Shown here: piece after piece, positions 33,259 to 42,539 of the stretch
Position numbering within the stretch: position 1 is the first letter of the stretch
Layout: each line of letters starts with the position of its first letter
NCBI RefSeq assembly: GCF_904849725.1
Contig: NC_058518.1
Location: forward strand, 12,978,147 to 13,042,146
DNA length: 64,000 nucleotides
Reading direction: 5' to 3'
DNA from: Hordeum vulgare subsp. vulgare
Taxonomy: Eukaryota > Streptophyta > Magnoliopsida > Poales > Poaceae
Made by a program: the position numbers and the translations under genes
Notes under the pieces: generated by a model
Databases searched by the model: none
What the model was told of the DNA's origin: nothing
Seen by the model: only the letters and a program-made list of their open reading frames with translations

Positions 33259-35515
33259 ACAAAGAGAATGGTTATAGTTGTGTGATCACTCCTAGATACT
33301 CTGTTGTGCATCTTTTCCGAAAGAAGAAAATAAAAATAGAGAAGGCATCGTTGGTTGATACACAAACTGATTATATATATGCTTCGACATATGTAGAAAG
33401 ATACACTGAGTACTAACCATTTACAGCAGTGGAGTTTATGATCATGTTCAGCATTGCGGTTTCCACTTGCTGCACTGTGTTGCTTCGAAGTGCTGAACCA
33501 GCTGGGTTGACGTTGGATCTGGCCGGCGCTCTCTGGAGAGTTTCAAAGGTGTCCTCCAGGATGCCCCCCTTTTCCATCCTTAGTGCATCCACAATGTTTG
33601 CAAGAAAGTTGAGCACAAACTCACCTGTGCGCCTACGTAAACTAAACCATATAAAATGCAACAAAATTAGGGTTAGTGCATGGATTTCATGGAGAATATA
33701 TACTTGTGCTGAATTTGAGACACATACTTGATGTACAGCCGTTCGGCTCTAGGGACTTGTCCCTCGACAGCAAAGTGATTACGATCAAGGATAGCATGCT
33801 CAAAGGTTCCTTGCGTGGACACGTTGCGATTAAGGATAGCATCCTCAAAGCTTGTGTGCGTGGCACTGTGCAGAAAGATGTGAACAAGTGGAATCTCTGC
33901 AAAATTTGCAGACGGCAAATATTTTGTCAAGGAATATTGCGGCAAGTAATCTTTGCAAGATGGTAATTAGGTAGTGCATATACGTTAGTAAGATCATGGT
34001 TTTCAGTTTTATTTTTAAAAAAATTCAGCAGCAACCCACATCACTGAAATTTTGCATTTCGGCCAAAGGACTCAAATATCACTTGAACTCATTTAATTTT
34101 TTGAATTTTTTAATAAATATTTGAATTCATGTGTACTACTAAAATTGCCGACATATTTTGGCCGAAACGTGAAATTACCGAAATTAATTAGGTGAATTTT
34201 ATTGATATCTCACTGAAAGTGAAAACCATGAGTAAAATCGGGCAGAGGATGCATGCATGTGCTTACCACATTGGAACCTGATCTGCCGAACTACATGGCA
34301 TTGGCTACATTGTAGTCGCCCCGTCACGAGTGGCACGAAACCTTCTTCATCCTCCATTAAGCCCACGCTTGGGACACCATTGTTGCCGCCGTCGCTCCTG
34401 AGGGGCGCCTCAGCGATATCAAATTGGTCATTTTGCATCAAGTACTCGCGCACCATCGAGGAGCAGCCCGAGGATCGAGGGCTAAGGATGTCTTCCTGGC
34501 ATGCATGCATCGGCGTTTGGCTGGAGCCGCAAGTGGACAGCTCGTCTTGCACTTGATCGTGGAAGTGTCGAGCCGACGACTCGCCTTGCATTTGGTCGTG
34601 GAAGCCCCGTGTCGAAGACTCGGCCGGCATCCGGTGCTGCTGGGTGGCCTGTGCCGGAGCCTGGATATGCTGCACGTAGTCGGCGGGCGCTGCCTGGATG
34701 TTGTGAGCCATGGGCGATGGTATCTGCATTATGAGGTCTTGGAGCAGCGAGTCCTCCAACACTACATCGCTGAAGCTATAATCTGAAGATGCATGCTGCA
34801 TTTGCATTTGGTGGACCGGCGCTTGAAGGTGCTGCTCGTGGTTGAAGGGCGCCGCTGACGCTGTCGCCTGATGGTGCTGCATGTGAACCGACGCCGGCAT
34901 TGGACCGTGGAAGTGGTGCGCCGATAATTCGCCTAGCGTCTGTTGGCGTTGGACGGCCGTCGCCGGAACCTGAAGGTGCTGCACATGATCAGAGGGCGCC
35001 TCCTGGATGGCATGCTGAACGTCACCGATGGGTGTCAGCATCTGCATTAGATCATGCAACAGCGACTCGTCGAGCATAATATTCGACGGCCCATCCAGCA
35101 TTTGGTGGTCCTCGTGGTCGGCAGGCGCTGCCGGCGCCGGCTGAGGGAGATCGCACAGTAGATGCTGGTGTTGATCGTGCTCATGCATTGCCGCCGGCGC
35201 CTGATGGTGCTCCATGTGGGCGGAAGCGGCGTCCTGTACCTGGATAACTGGATGAACATGAGGGATGGGCTCCCGCATCAGCATTTCATCCTGGAAACCA
35301 TGAAAATACGACTCGTAGGGGAGTTGCTGGTGTTGGGACGACGGCGCCGGATTGGGATGTGGCTGGTGGACGAGACTCGCCGCAGCCTGTTGGTGTTGGG
35401 CGGCCACGGCCCTGGTTTGCCTGGCTCCCAGCAGATCCTCCACGGACGGCTCTTCCATGGCGTCGAAGTTGATGAAGCAGTCGACGTAGCCCTCGTCGTA
35501 GTTCTCGTCGGCCAT
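32565..35515 (-). CDS. Unrecognised five-exon gene, 708-residue His/Gln-rich coiled-coil protein
   Basis: Proposed exons on the minus strand: 35515-34267, 33896-33728, 33641-33418, 33190-32865 and 32723-32565. Every junction has GT-AG borders and keeps the reading frame, which strongly supports the model. The start MADENYDEGYVDCF is chosen because the 52 codons upstream are leader-like; an ATG at 35671 is possible. Residues about 148-205 and 253-310 form an internal repeat (SLLHDLMQM / SLLQDLIMQ, then DHVQHLQVPA / DYVQHIQAPA). The end of exon 1 and exon 2 give CSQCHVVRQI and IPLVHIFLHSA. Exon 3 encodes a helical block (RRTGEFVLNFLANIVDAL), exon 4 a Pro/Ala stretch and a poly-Glu run, and exon 5 a heptad-like coiled coil (INTLNRRIINFEEK, VVEKERLLAEIV). 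I recall similar grass-specific proteins but know no function. A nuclear regulator is only a guess. Confidence 0.72.
33198..33255. repeat. (AT)29 microsatellite in intron 3
   Basis: An uninterrupted AT dinucleotide run of 58 bases sits in intron 3 of the minus-strand gene. It lies immediately upstream of the exon 4 acceptor (GCTGCAG on the minus strand), where a pyrimidine tract would be expected. Confidence 0.95.
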
Positions 35516-35854
35516 TGTGATGCGGCCGAGCGGTGGCGAGTGCGCCGGCCGGTGAAGTGGAGTAAGCAATGGCGATGGAAACTGACTGTGTGAAGCGCAC
35601 TCTCGGCTCGGCTGATCTACGCGGTGGTTCAAGTATGGCGCCAAGGGACACGACAGTTCCAAGGGATGCATGCGCGCGGGGGCACCGGCACACTTGAGGA
35701 AGGAAACACAACCGGCCGGCGGTTAGAGTTCCCGCGCTCTCGTTTTGCTCATTGGATCGTAATCTTACACCACTGCGTAGTCACAGTTTTGGATTTCACC
35801 CGAAAAAACCGGAAAATGACCGAAATTCGTCAATCTTGTCTGGACCCGGATTTA

Positions 35855-35977
35855 GGTGGTGTTTCTTTTCAAGGGACTAGACTCCAATAGAGTCTTTTTC
35901 TAAAAGTCCCTCCTGTTTCTTTACCTAGGGACTAAAAGAGACTTTTTAGTCTAGTCCCTAGGTAAAGAAACACCACC
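35855..35977. mobile_element. Tourist-like MITE, 123 bp, TSD TTA
   Basis: The ends are GGTGGTGTTTCTTT and AAAGAAACACCACC, perfect inverted repeats, flanked by TTA on both sides (35852-35854 and 35978-35980). Internal GGGACTAGACTC and TAGTCTAGTCCC extend the palindrome. The trinucleotide target duplication and end sequence fit the PIF/Harbinger Tourist class. It lies between two divergently arranged genes, 340 bp upstream of the minus-strand start codon. Confidence 0.88.
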
Positions 35978-36062
35978 TTAGTGTGATCCGGTCAAATAAT
36001 TTCGGCCCTTTTTGAAATTGCCAGCCCAGCACCCAAAATAGCCCACATATCCTACCTTGTTG

Positions 36063-36097
36063 TATAAATACGTGAACTCAGCCAACCCTAACCCTAA
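36063..36097 (+). promoter_or_regulatory. TATA box and telo-box-like start region
   Basis: TATAAATA at 36063-36070 is followed by AACCCTAACCCTAA at 36084-36097, then a pyrimidine-rich stretch TTCATTTTCCTCTC. AACCCTAA telo-boxes near the start of transcription are well known in plant housekeeping promoters. Spacing places the start near 36095. Confidence 0.55.
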
Positions 36098-36235
36098 TTC
36101 TTCATTTTCCTCTCTAGCTCCGTCTGTGTGGCGGCTGCAGGCAAACAGAAGCTCGAGGCCGGCCGGCGCGCCACTGCCTCGGCCAGCGTCCTCTTCGCCA
36201 GTCGCCACTCGTCACCCCTCCTCCTTCTCCTTCCG

Positions 36236-36505
36236 ATGGACCTGGGCGACGGCGGCGACCTGGACTTGGGCGACGGGCGCGACCTCGACAACGCCCGTGC
36301 GCGCGGTGAGCGGGGCGACATGCGCGACCTCGACGGTGCCCTTGCGCGCGGCGACCTCTGCGACCTCGACGGCGCCCGTGCGCGCGGCAACTTGTGCGAC
36401 GGCCGTGACCTCGATGGCGCACGTGCGCGCGGCGACCTGGGCGACTGCCGCGACCTCGACAGTGCACGTGCGCGCAGTGACCTTGGCGACCGTCGCGGCA
36501 CTGTG
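36236..36505 (+). repeat. GC-rich coding minisatellite, unit about 36-39 bp
   Basis: Repeated words GACCTCGAC, GCGCGTGCGCGCGG and GCGACCTGGGCGAC recur about seven times with substitutions, but unit lengths stay near multiples of three. In the frame starting at 36128 each unit reads close to DLDGARARGDLGD. Confidence 0.8.
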
Positions 36506-36924
36506 GACCGCATCAGGTCGAGTCTGCAGCAAATGTAATCTTGGATGGATCTGATGCTGCTAGCGCCGTGTTCGAGGAAATACGTCGCCTTAACTCAAGC
36601 AAGAAATCCTCTCATCTTGGAAGGAAGGGCAATGGAACGAAAAGGAAGAGAGTATTGGAAGAAGATGAGGATGACTACATTGATTGTGATGATGATGAAG
36701 AAGAAGATGAGTATATAGACATTGATGATGAGGATGAATGCAGAGATGATAGCGCAAGTGAAGCTGATGGAGAAGATTCAACTACCGAGTTGAAAAAGAT
36801 CAACCAAGCCAAGATGGAAACGAGGCTGAGGAAAGAAATGATGGAGGTTTGCTGAACTGCCGTAGATCTCGACGAGGAAAGCAAAGCACGAAGCTGAAGG
36901 ACTTGACGAGCCTTTACAATTGAT

Positions 36925-37200
36925 AGGTAAGTTCATTGACCTGGTTTGGAATGATCTAGATTTCTGAAGCTTAAATTATTGTTATATTTGGTTAGAAACT
37001 ACAGTTTCAGTGTTGTAGTAATCCTCCTATTTCGGTAATGTCCAAACATTTCTGCCAAGGTTTTTGTTTGCTGAAAGTTGCATGGGGTGTGCTAACTGTT
37101 TCTTTTTGCTGACACGGTTATAAGTTCATTGCACCTGGTTAGGAATGCTCTAGCAAGTTTTTTTTTTTTTAAATTACTAGTATTATATTTGGTTAGGCGT
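36925..37200. repeat. Diverged direct repeat inside the candidate intron
   Basis: The stretch from about 36925 (TAAGTTCATTGACCTGGTT ... TTATATTTGGTTAG) recurs from about 37120 (TAAGTTCATTGCACCTGGTT ... TTATATTTGGTTAG). The units are about 75 bp, separated by about 190 bp, with an inserted T-run in the second. Confidence 0.7.
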
Positions 37201-37699
37201 TGCAAGTTTACCTACAGATTGCTAATTCTAGCATTCGTACAACCATGAGGAATTTCATTGTAGTGGAAATTAATCCAAATAATTCATAGCTTCATAAATT
37301 GCCAAATGATTGCATCAGCCCACTTTACCTTGTAATATTGGTTGACTTAATACACCATCATTTTGGCATTTGTAGAAGCATTTGGAGCATCGTATGGGGT
37401 CGCAAGGCTGCTGTCCAGTGACAGAAGTGACACAAGAATGGAGGAAGGAAGCTTCTGGTTGCATTTTGTGGTGTATGAGAACTCTGAATGTTATTTTGTG
37501 GGATGCATGAAATGTTGTCCAGGACTAGTTGTGGACAATTCATTTGGATGTATGTTCTTTTGCTGTGATCTTGGATGTAGTTAAACTATACTACGGATTG
37601 GCCTGGACGTAGAACCTAAATTATGGACTGTTATTTGATTTGTAGACTATAATCTGTACTCCTGATTCGTCATTCTAGATTGAATTCTGTAATGCTATA

Positions 37700-38614
37700 A
37701 TTTTCCTTCAATTAAGTATGTTTCTGTGACATGTCATTGTTCCACAAAATTTCAAAAATTATGTCAAATTTCGGCCGTTTTTCGTTCAATTTTTGGCCAG
37801 TTTTGTCCCAGTTTTCAATTTTTGGATTTGACTTTTTGTCCGGTTTTTTCCGAAAAATTTCCAAAACTCCGAAATTCGTCTATTTCGCCCAGGACCGGAA
37901 AAAAATGCAAAATGAAATCCAAAATTCTAGTGCGTACACGGTGGAGGTCGTACTGCATGTCAGCCCTGGTGTATGTACACGTTATATGGAAAAATAAATT
38001 AATATTTCAATAAAAAGTCAAAAAAAAGAATGTACTTTTGAAATAAACTTAACCTTTTATTATACTTGTGAAAAAATTCACAAAGATAAAATCACCCTTT
38101 GACTTCTTGCCCTGAAGCTAATGCTGGTTTTTTATTGGGTTAAAATTTGTATGTTAGTGCAAAACAAAGTAAGGTTTAATCTAAAAATACTTTTAAACTA
38201 CTTTACTTTTTGTTGAATTATTTGGTAAAAGCCTCATATAGGGTGTATATACAACGAGGAACCAGAGTGTATTTTCCTTGTGCAGGGCGGCTATTTGATA
38301 GGTGCCTAGCTTTCTTTTTCCTTTTTTGCGGGTGGTTTCTTCTTTCTCTATCCTCTTTCTTTTCTTTTTGCAATATCAGTAGTAGTTTATTCCATTATGG
38401 TAGAGCTTCAATCCTTCGGCAAGTGTTTCTCAATACATGGGAACCTCTGCCGAGCCACACAATCGTGGCTTGCTCAAAGCGATTATACCTTATGAGGCAA
38501 TCTGGAACACTATTCCGGGAGTTACGTAATTTTTATGAAATAAACACTCTATCGATCATTGAAGACTTGATCTCAGCTACTAAATGACCAAAAGCCGAAC
38601 GATATAAGCTAACA
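37700..38614. other. AT-rich intergenic stretch, nothing identified
   Basis: It includes a T- and C-rich segment rich in TTTCCGAAAA-like words (37745-37900) and a 125-residue frame at 38210-38587 with a Phe/Leu/Ser-rich core. The frame lacks domains and looks like chance or relic sequence. No terminal repeats are seen. Confidence 0.4.
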
Positions 38615-39180
38615 TCAGAAACAAGATAAAGCAGTCGATGAGTCAGTCTGCACCATGACCGAAACCTCCATATGTTGTTGAGCAAGCGTCATATCAGTCA
38701 TCAAGGCGTGGATCGACGCCTCAAGAGCATCATTGCAGTTAAACAAGTAGCGGCATGTCGAACAAATAACCAAGCCATCGTGCATTCGTAGGATCATCCT
38801 CGCCGCTGTTCCATCTTCCTCCCGGAATGAACCATCGACCGAGAGTGTCGTTACACAACTAGTGGGTGCAGGCCATGGAAGCACTTGGGCGGGGGGACTC
38901 TGGTTAGGATCTCTCCATGGTCCATGATCACCAGTTTACCTTTTAGCATCTCTCCTCGAGAGTACCTTTTGGTTGATTGCACATAATTCATATAGCTGAC
39001 CAGGAAGTCAGCCAATGCTGCGACCAGCGCAGCCTCCTTCCCATGAGTAATATCGCAGCAGACTTACCAAATTCTCTAGATCATCATGAAAATCATAATC
39101 CGCACTATGTTCATACTATCCGCAAGAAGTAGCAGCAACCAGTCCTTCCCGGAATGAATCACCAGTTCCTTACGTGTCTA
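38615..39180 (-). pseudogene. LINE C-terminal remnant: linker and RNase H N-terminal half
   Basis: Read from about 39175, the minus strand encodes GKDWLLLLLADSMNIVRIMI, HGKEAALVAALADFLVSYMN and VQSTKRYSRGEML. After a stop it continues TLSVDGSFREEDGTAARMIL, ICSTCRYLFNCNDALEASIH (38690-38850). This is the typical end of a plant LINE polyprotein leading into an RVT_3-type RNase H. The DGSF block contains the first catalytic Asp. The frame is interrupted and the C-terminal half is absent. Confidence 0.7.
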
Positions 39181-39592
39181 AAATAAAAATAAACTAAACA
39201 AAAGAAATGAGGCTTCTTTTAAGGAAAAAAAAATTAATAGTGGCACTAGAATTGCACTCGAAGAAAAAAAAACAATTAAAACAACAACTGCACACAATTT
39301 AAACAGAAATTGTGCTCTTTATAGTTAGCAAGAATAAACATATAATAGTAAATATTTCGCACTCTAATACAATTTACACACATATTGTATAGTTGTTGTG
39401 CGTACACACTTACACACACATACACGATATTCAAAAATATAAATAATAAGGACAAAAGAAATAAAGGACTCAACACAAAATACAGAAGCTAATTAACATG
39501 CATAAAAACAGTAAAAAAAAGTTGACTAACAGATGTTTGTTCAAGCTCCTGCCAAATAGAAAAACCGCATAGTTCATGTTCAATTGTACAAG
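39181..39592. other. AT-rich spacer, nothing identified
   Basis: A-rich and CA-rich low-complexity sequence separates two RNase H remnants. No frame or element end is seen. Confidence 0.4.
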
Positions 39593-39976
39593 TTACCTTT
39601 TCCAAATAAAGAGCTTTTTATTCCCCAAACAAGAGGGACTACAATGAGGTTGCATACAATTGTAGAGGAAAGAAGGAACAAAGTTTAACCACATATATCT
39701 ACTTCTATCCTCTGTGGCATGCTTGGCGCATCGATGAGAAGCTTTGTTAGCTTCCTTGCGCACAAAGCACACACCATAGCTAGTAAAACCTCCACAAAGC
39801 TCTTCAATTTTCATGGCAAATAGCCGCAATAATTGATCTCTAGAATCATCAGAGTTGCACATATTCACGGCGTTCTGAGCCTCTGTTCCCATGTTTATTC
39901 TCATGTATACCAAATCATGTGCAAGACGGAACCCATTCCGCATGGCAGAAGCCTCCATCACGTGGGAACTTGTCAT
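39593..39976 (-). pseudogene. RNase H (RVT_3) C-terminal half, LINE-derived
   Basis: The frame encodes EASAMRNGFRLAHDLVYMRI, EAQNAVNMCNSDDSRDQLL and GVCFVRKEANKASHRCAKHA, matching the second half of RVT_3 RNase H domains. It includes the RxxNxxAHxxA-like segment and the terminal WLNFVPSFL. The first half of the domain is missing upstream. It is a separate relic from 38615-39180 because the order on the minus strand is wrong for one domain. Confidence 0.7.
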
Positions 39977-40690
39977 GTGTCGATGCCAAATAGCCTGGTC
40001 AATTTACCTTCAATGTATATAATTACCAAGTCCCATGCTCCCATGTAGGTTGCATGGAAAATTAATTTCCGAGTCCCTTCCTTTGGAGGCGTCTACAAAT
40101 GTTTTGCTTATGTGCCGTGATTGGTTGTTGACTCTTCCAAAGTGTTCCCGGCAAGAAAGTTTTAGCTAGGCGAAATAGAATAAATGTCAGTTGATTATTA
40201 TTTTCTGAACTAATGAAATTTTTGGGTTGACTACCTTGGCTAAAGAAATTTTGCATAATAACAGTGTGACCGCTACAACTATACTAAGTTTTCAGATGAA
40301 GGAAGCAGAGGGATATCAAGGCGCACCAATCGTTAGTGAATTGAAACCTTCTCATTATTTCAGTTTACACAACTAAACTCCATAAGGTTATTTTTGTTGG
40401 TTGCTCGAGAACGATCAAGGTTTAAGCTTGAATAGGTTGATGAGTAATACTTTTGCACTCATTTCACCATTTACTTAAACCGGATAATTCCAAATTTTCC
40501 AGGAAAATCCCTTTGTTGAATGTGTTTCCGCATGAAATGTGAAATTTGAGGGAAGGAAGTCATATTATATATGGAATGCTAAGTCTGGGGTCCTAGCCAA
40601 GTCAATTGGAGGCACACAGGAGGCAATAGAATGTTTGATGGCATCGGGTAGGACCACGAACCACTTCTTGGAAAAGGCTTATAGATGAAC
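39977..40690. other. Intergenic stretch, nothing identified
   Basis: There is no convincing coding sequence, terminal repeat or promoter. Base composition is AT-rich. Confidence 0.4.
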
Positions 40691-41400
40691 CCTAATGTGT
40701 GGCGGGCATCCCTTGTCACCCGCCACTTCTAGTAGTTGTGGCGGGTGACATGTAGTGACAGCCAAAGATTATACTCTTGTAGTGACGGGTGCTTCATATG
40801 ACCCCCCCCCCCCCCACCCCCCCCACACACACACACACAAATCAGCACCGCTGAGTATGGCCACGTGCAGAATGTTATCAGTGCCGAGTCTGCAACAGCA
40901 CCCGCCACTAATCAGCAAGGTAGCATAGGCGAGCATGCACTACTGCTCCCCACAGCTCCGTGTATGCAACAGTAATCAGCTCAAGTCTGTTTTGTCGCCC
41001 GCCACCCCAAATCAAGAACGGCGGGCTAGTTGGAGTGCCCGTCGCAGACAGGAATTTTCCCGGCTACACGCGCACGCTCCTCTCCCTGCCATACTTCACT
41101 TCACTCTCTCTCGCTCTCACTCTCCCCCATCAGTGATGGCACACTTCACGCTCTCCCACTGTCACTCTCCCCGCAGCCATCCATTGCCGTCGTCCTCGTT
41201 GCCGCCGTCGCCCTGATCCGCCCTGTCGTCGTAGCCCCAATCCACCCCTTCGCTGTCCACTCGGTAATACATCGACATCTCCGCCTTCCCTGCCTCGCTC
41301 TCTCCAGCTTTCCTCATCGCCATCCGGGGCCGCGTCGCCATGCACATGCACAGCCGTAGCAGCAGCCACGCACACGCACACACACATGGTTAGGGTTAGG
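40691..41400. other. DNA-transposon-like GGCGGGTGAC repeats, C-run/(CA)n microsatellite and C-rich leader-like stretch
   Basis: GTGGCGGG and its complement CCCGCCAC recur at 40700-40745 and 40900-41000, as in CACTA-like or MITE interiors of grasses. A C-run and (CA)n lie at 40802-40840. The 41080-41380 segment is CT- and CACAC-rich, resembling a 5' leader. It ends in TTAGGGTTAGGG (41389-41400), two telomere-type units only. No element ends are defined. Confidence 0.4.
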
Positions 41401-41854
41401 GAATATATATAATTCAACTAGTTCAATATTTTTTTAATAAGGGCAGATATCGAACGTTGATAGCACGCAGCCACTTTGTCTTAGATGAAAGTAGTAGCAT
41501 AGACAGAGAAGTGGATCATCTTATATGAACACATTAAGATAAAAGTAGGATCTATCACCAAATAAATTACTTTTTCGGGTTATCACCAAATGAAGTTGAT
41601 AGGACAATATCAATTTATAACATGGAATCAATCTTTTTAAAACAAGGTTGATATTTATATTGTGTTGTAGTAGTTGTATTCATTTATTTACATGAATTCA
41701 TACTATAAGCGCTAATGTTTTGGCGAAATGTTAATTTATTTCTGTTTTGCCAAATTTCTAGTTCTTAAGTGTCCATTTTTATGCAGAGGCATGTCAAAAA
41801 AATTGTTTATTTTTAATTCAGATTGTGTTCTTGAAGATTTCTACGGTTCCATAA
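41401..41854. other. AT-rich upstream region of the AP2-like pseudogene
   Basis: No independent feature is seen. If the AP2-like sequence was once expressed, its promoter would lie here, but I see no clear TATA box with correct spacing. Confidence 0.35.
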
Positions 41855-42310
41855 ATGGCGGACAACGACAGGTATCGTGGTGTTGTCCAGAGGCCCTGGG
41901 AAGTGAGGCACCCAAATCCAGAACCCCGTCACTGGCAAGAAACAATGGACCAGCACATTCAACTTCACCAAGGAAGCGGCGCGCGTTTATGATGCCAAGG
42001 CTCTCGAGTACGAGGGGAGAAGGAGGGCCCAGCTCAATTTTCCTCAGGATGCTTGGTGTGCGAGTGAGATAGTGCCTCCTAACATGAGGATAGTGTCCAA
42101 GGCCGAGGACCAGAGCACCTGAAGGCTGAGGTGCTCCTTAGGGCCCATCAACGTCAGAGCACCAATCCCTTGGTGGAACGGTATCTTCGGGAGGATCGGC
42201 ATCTATAGGGCATTAATGAGGTGTTGCTGATCACCGCATGCAACCAGAAGGATGCCGAGGATGACCCGATAGGCTAGGATGATCTCGCCAAGCAGGACGA
42301 CGAGAATTAG
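41855..42310 (+). pseudogene. AP2/ERF transcription factor pseudogene
   Basis: The ATG at 41855 opens MADNDRYRGVVQRPWEVRHP, the start of an AP2/ERF DNA-binding domain (RYRGVxQRPW). After a frameshift the second half appears as STFNFTKEAARVYDAKALEY and RRRAQLNFPQD (about 41948-42050), covering the helix and the closing LNFP. A downstream block (CASEIVPPNMRIVSKAEDQS) follows in frame before a TGA, with more stops before the natural-looking TAG at 42308-42310. Intact members bind GCC-box or DRE sites in the nucleus and mediate stress or hormone responses. This copy is single-exon with at least one frameshift and several stops. Confidence 0.8.
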
Positions 42311-42539
42311 ATTAGAAGTTGATCGGCAGTGGGTTATGGCATATTCTTGTAACCCTATGTATTTATGAATGGGGTTGTTGGAAGAATTTTCTTAACTGGC
42401 ATTGTTTGTATGTGTTATTTTGCAACGGAGTGTTCTTTTGTCTTCTTCTCATGCTAATGCCCCATAGCTACCTGAGATCCTCGAGGTCGGTCCAGGAGAA
42501 GGCGAGGAGTGAGGATTCATGGAACACTTTTCTAGAAAC
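42311..42539 (+). other. 3' flank of the AP2/ERF pseudogene
   Basis: AT-rich sequence resembles a 3' untranslated region up to the solo LTR insertion at 42540. No other feature is visible. Confidence 0.35.

Larger units (their letters stand above)
36090..37690 (+). other. Candidate spliced transcript with repeat-coding and acidic frames
   Basis: Exon 1 (about 36090-36924) ends at a strong donor (GATAG|GTAAGT, GT at 36925 or close by). Exon 2 starts after TTTGTAG near 37375. One frame (36128-36538, 136 residues) encodes a degenerate repeat of about 12 residues (DLDGARARGDLGD-like). A second frame, open from 36310 to a TGA at 36853, encodes an acidic protein part (GNGTKRKRVLEEDED, DDDEEEDEYIDIDDEDE). 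A third continues as LNCRRSRRGKQSTKLKDLTS. No single frame crosses all of them, so this is a frameshifted pseudogene, a mis-modelled gene, or a non-coding transcript. The acidic part with a KRKR signal would suit a nuclear protein; no family is recognised. Confidence 0.4.

Noticed and set aside
32826..33365. 179-codon minus-strand frame as a separate gene
   Set aside because: It is exon 4 of the five-exon gene read through the (AT)n run of intron 3. The TATA-coded IYIYIY stretch is intronic.
34424..34786. Plus-strand frames opposite exon 1 of the five-exon gene
   Set aside because: The minus-strand frame is longer and continues through four phase-compatible introns; the plus-strand frames have no such support.
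38210..38587. 125-codon plus-strand frame with a hydrophobic core as a small membrane protein
   Set aside because: It lies in AT-rich DNA, starts without promoter or leader evidence, and its Phe/Leu richness follows from T-runs.
41388..41400. Interstitial telomere sequence (TTAGGGTTAGGG)
   Set aside because: Only two units of TTAGGG type, and the plant telomere unit is TTTAGGG, so this is not an interstitial telomere.
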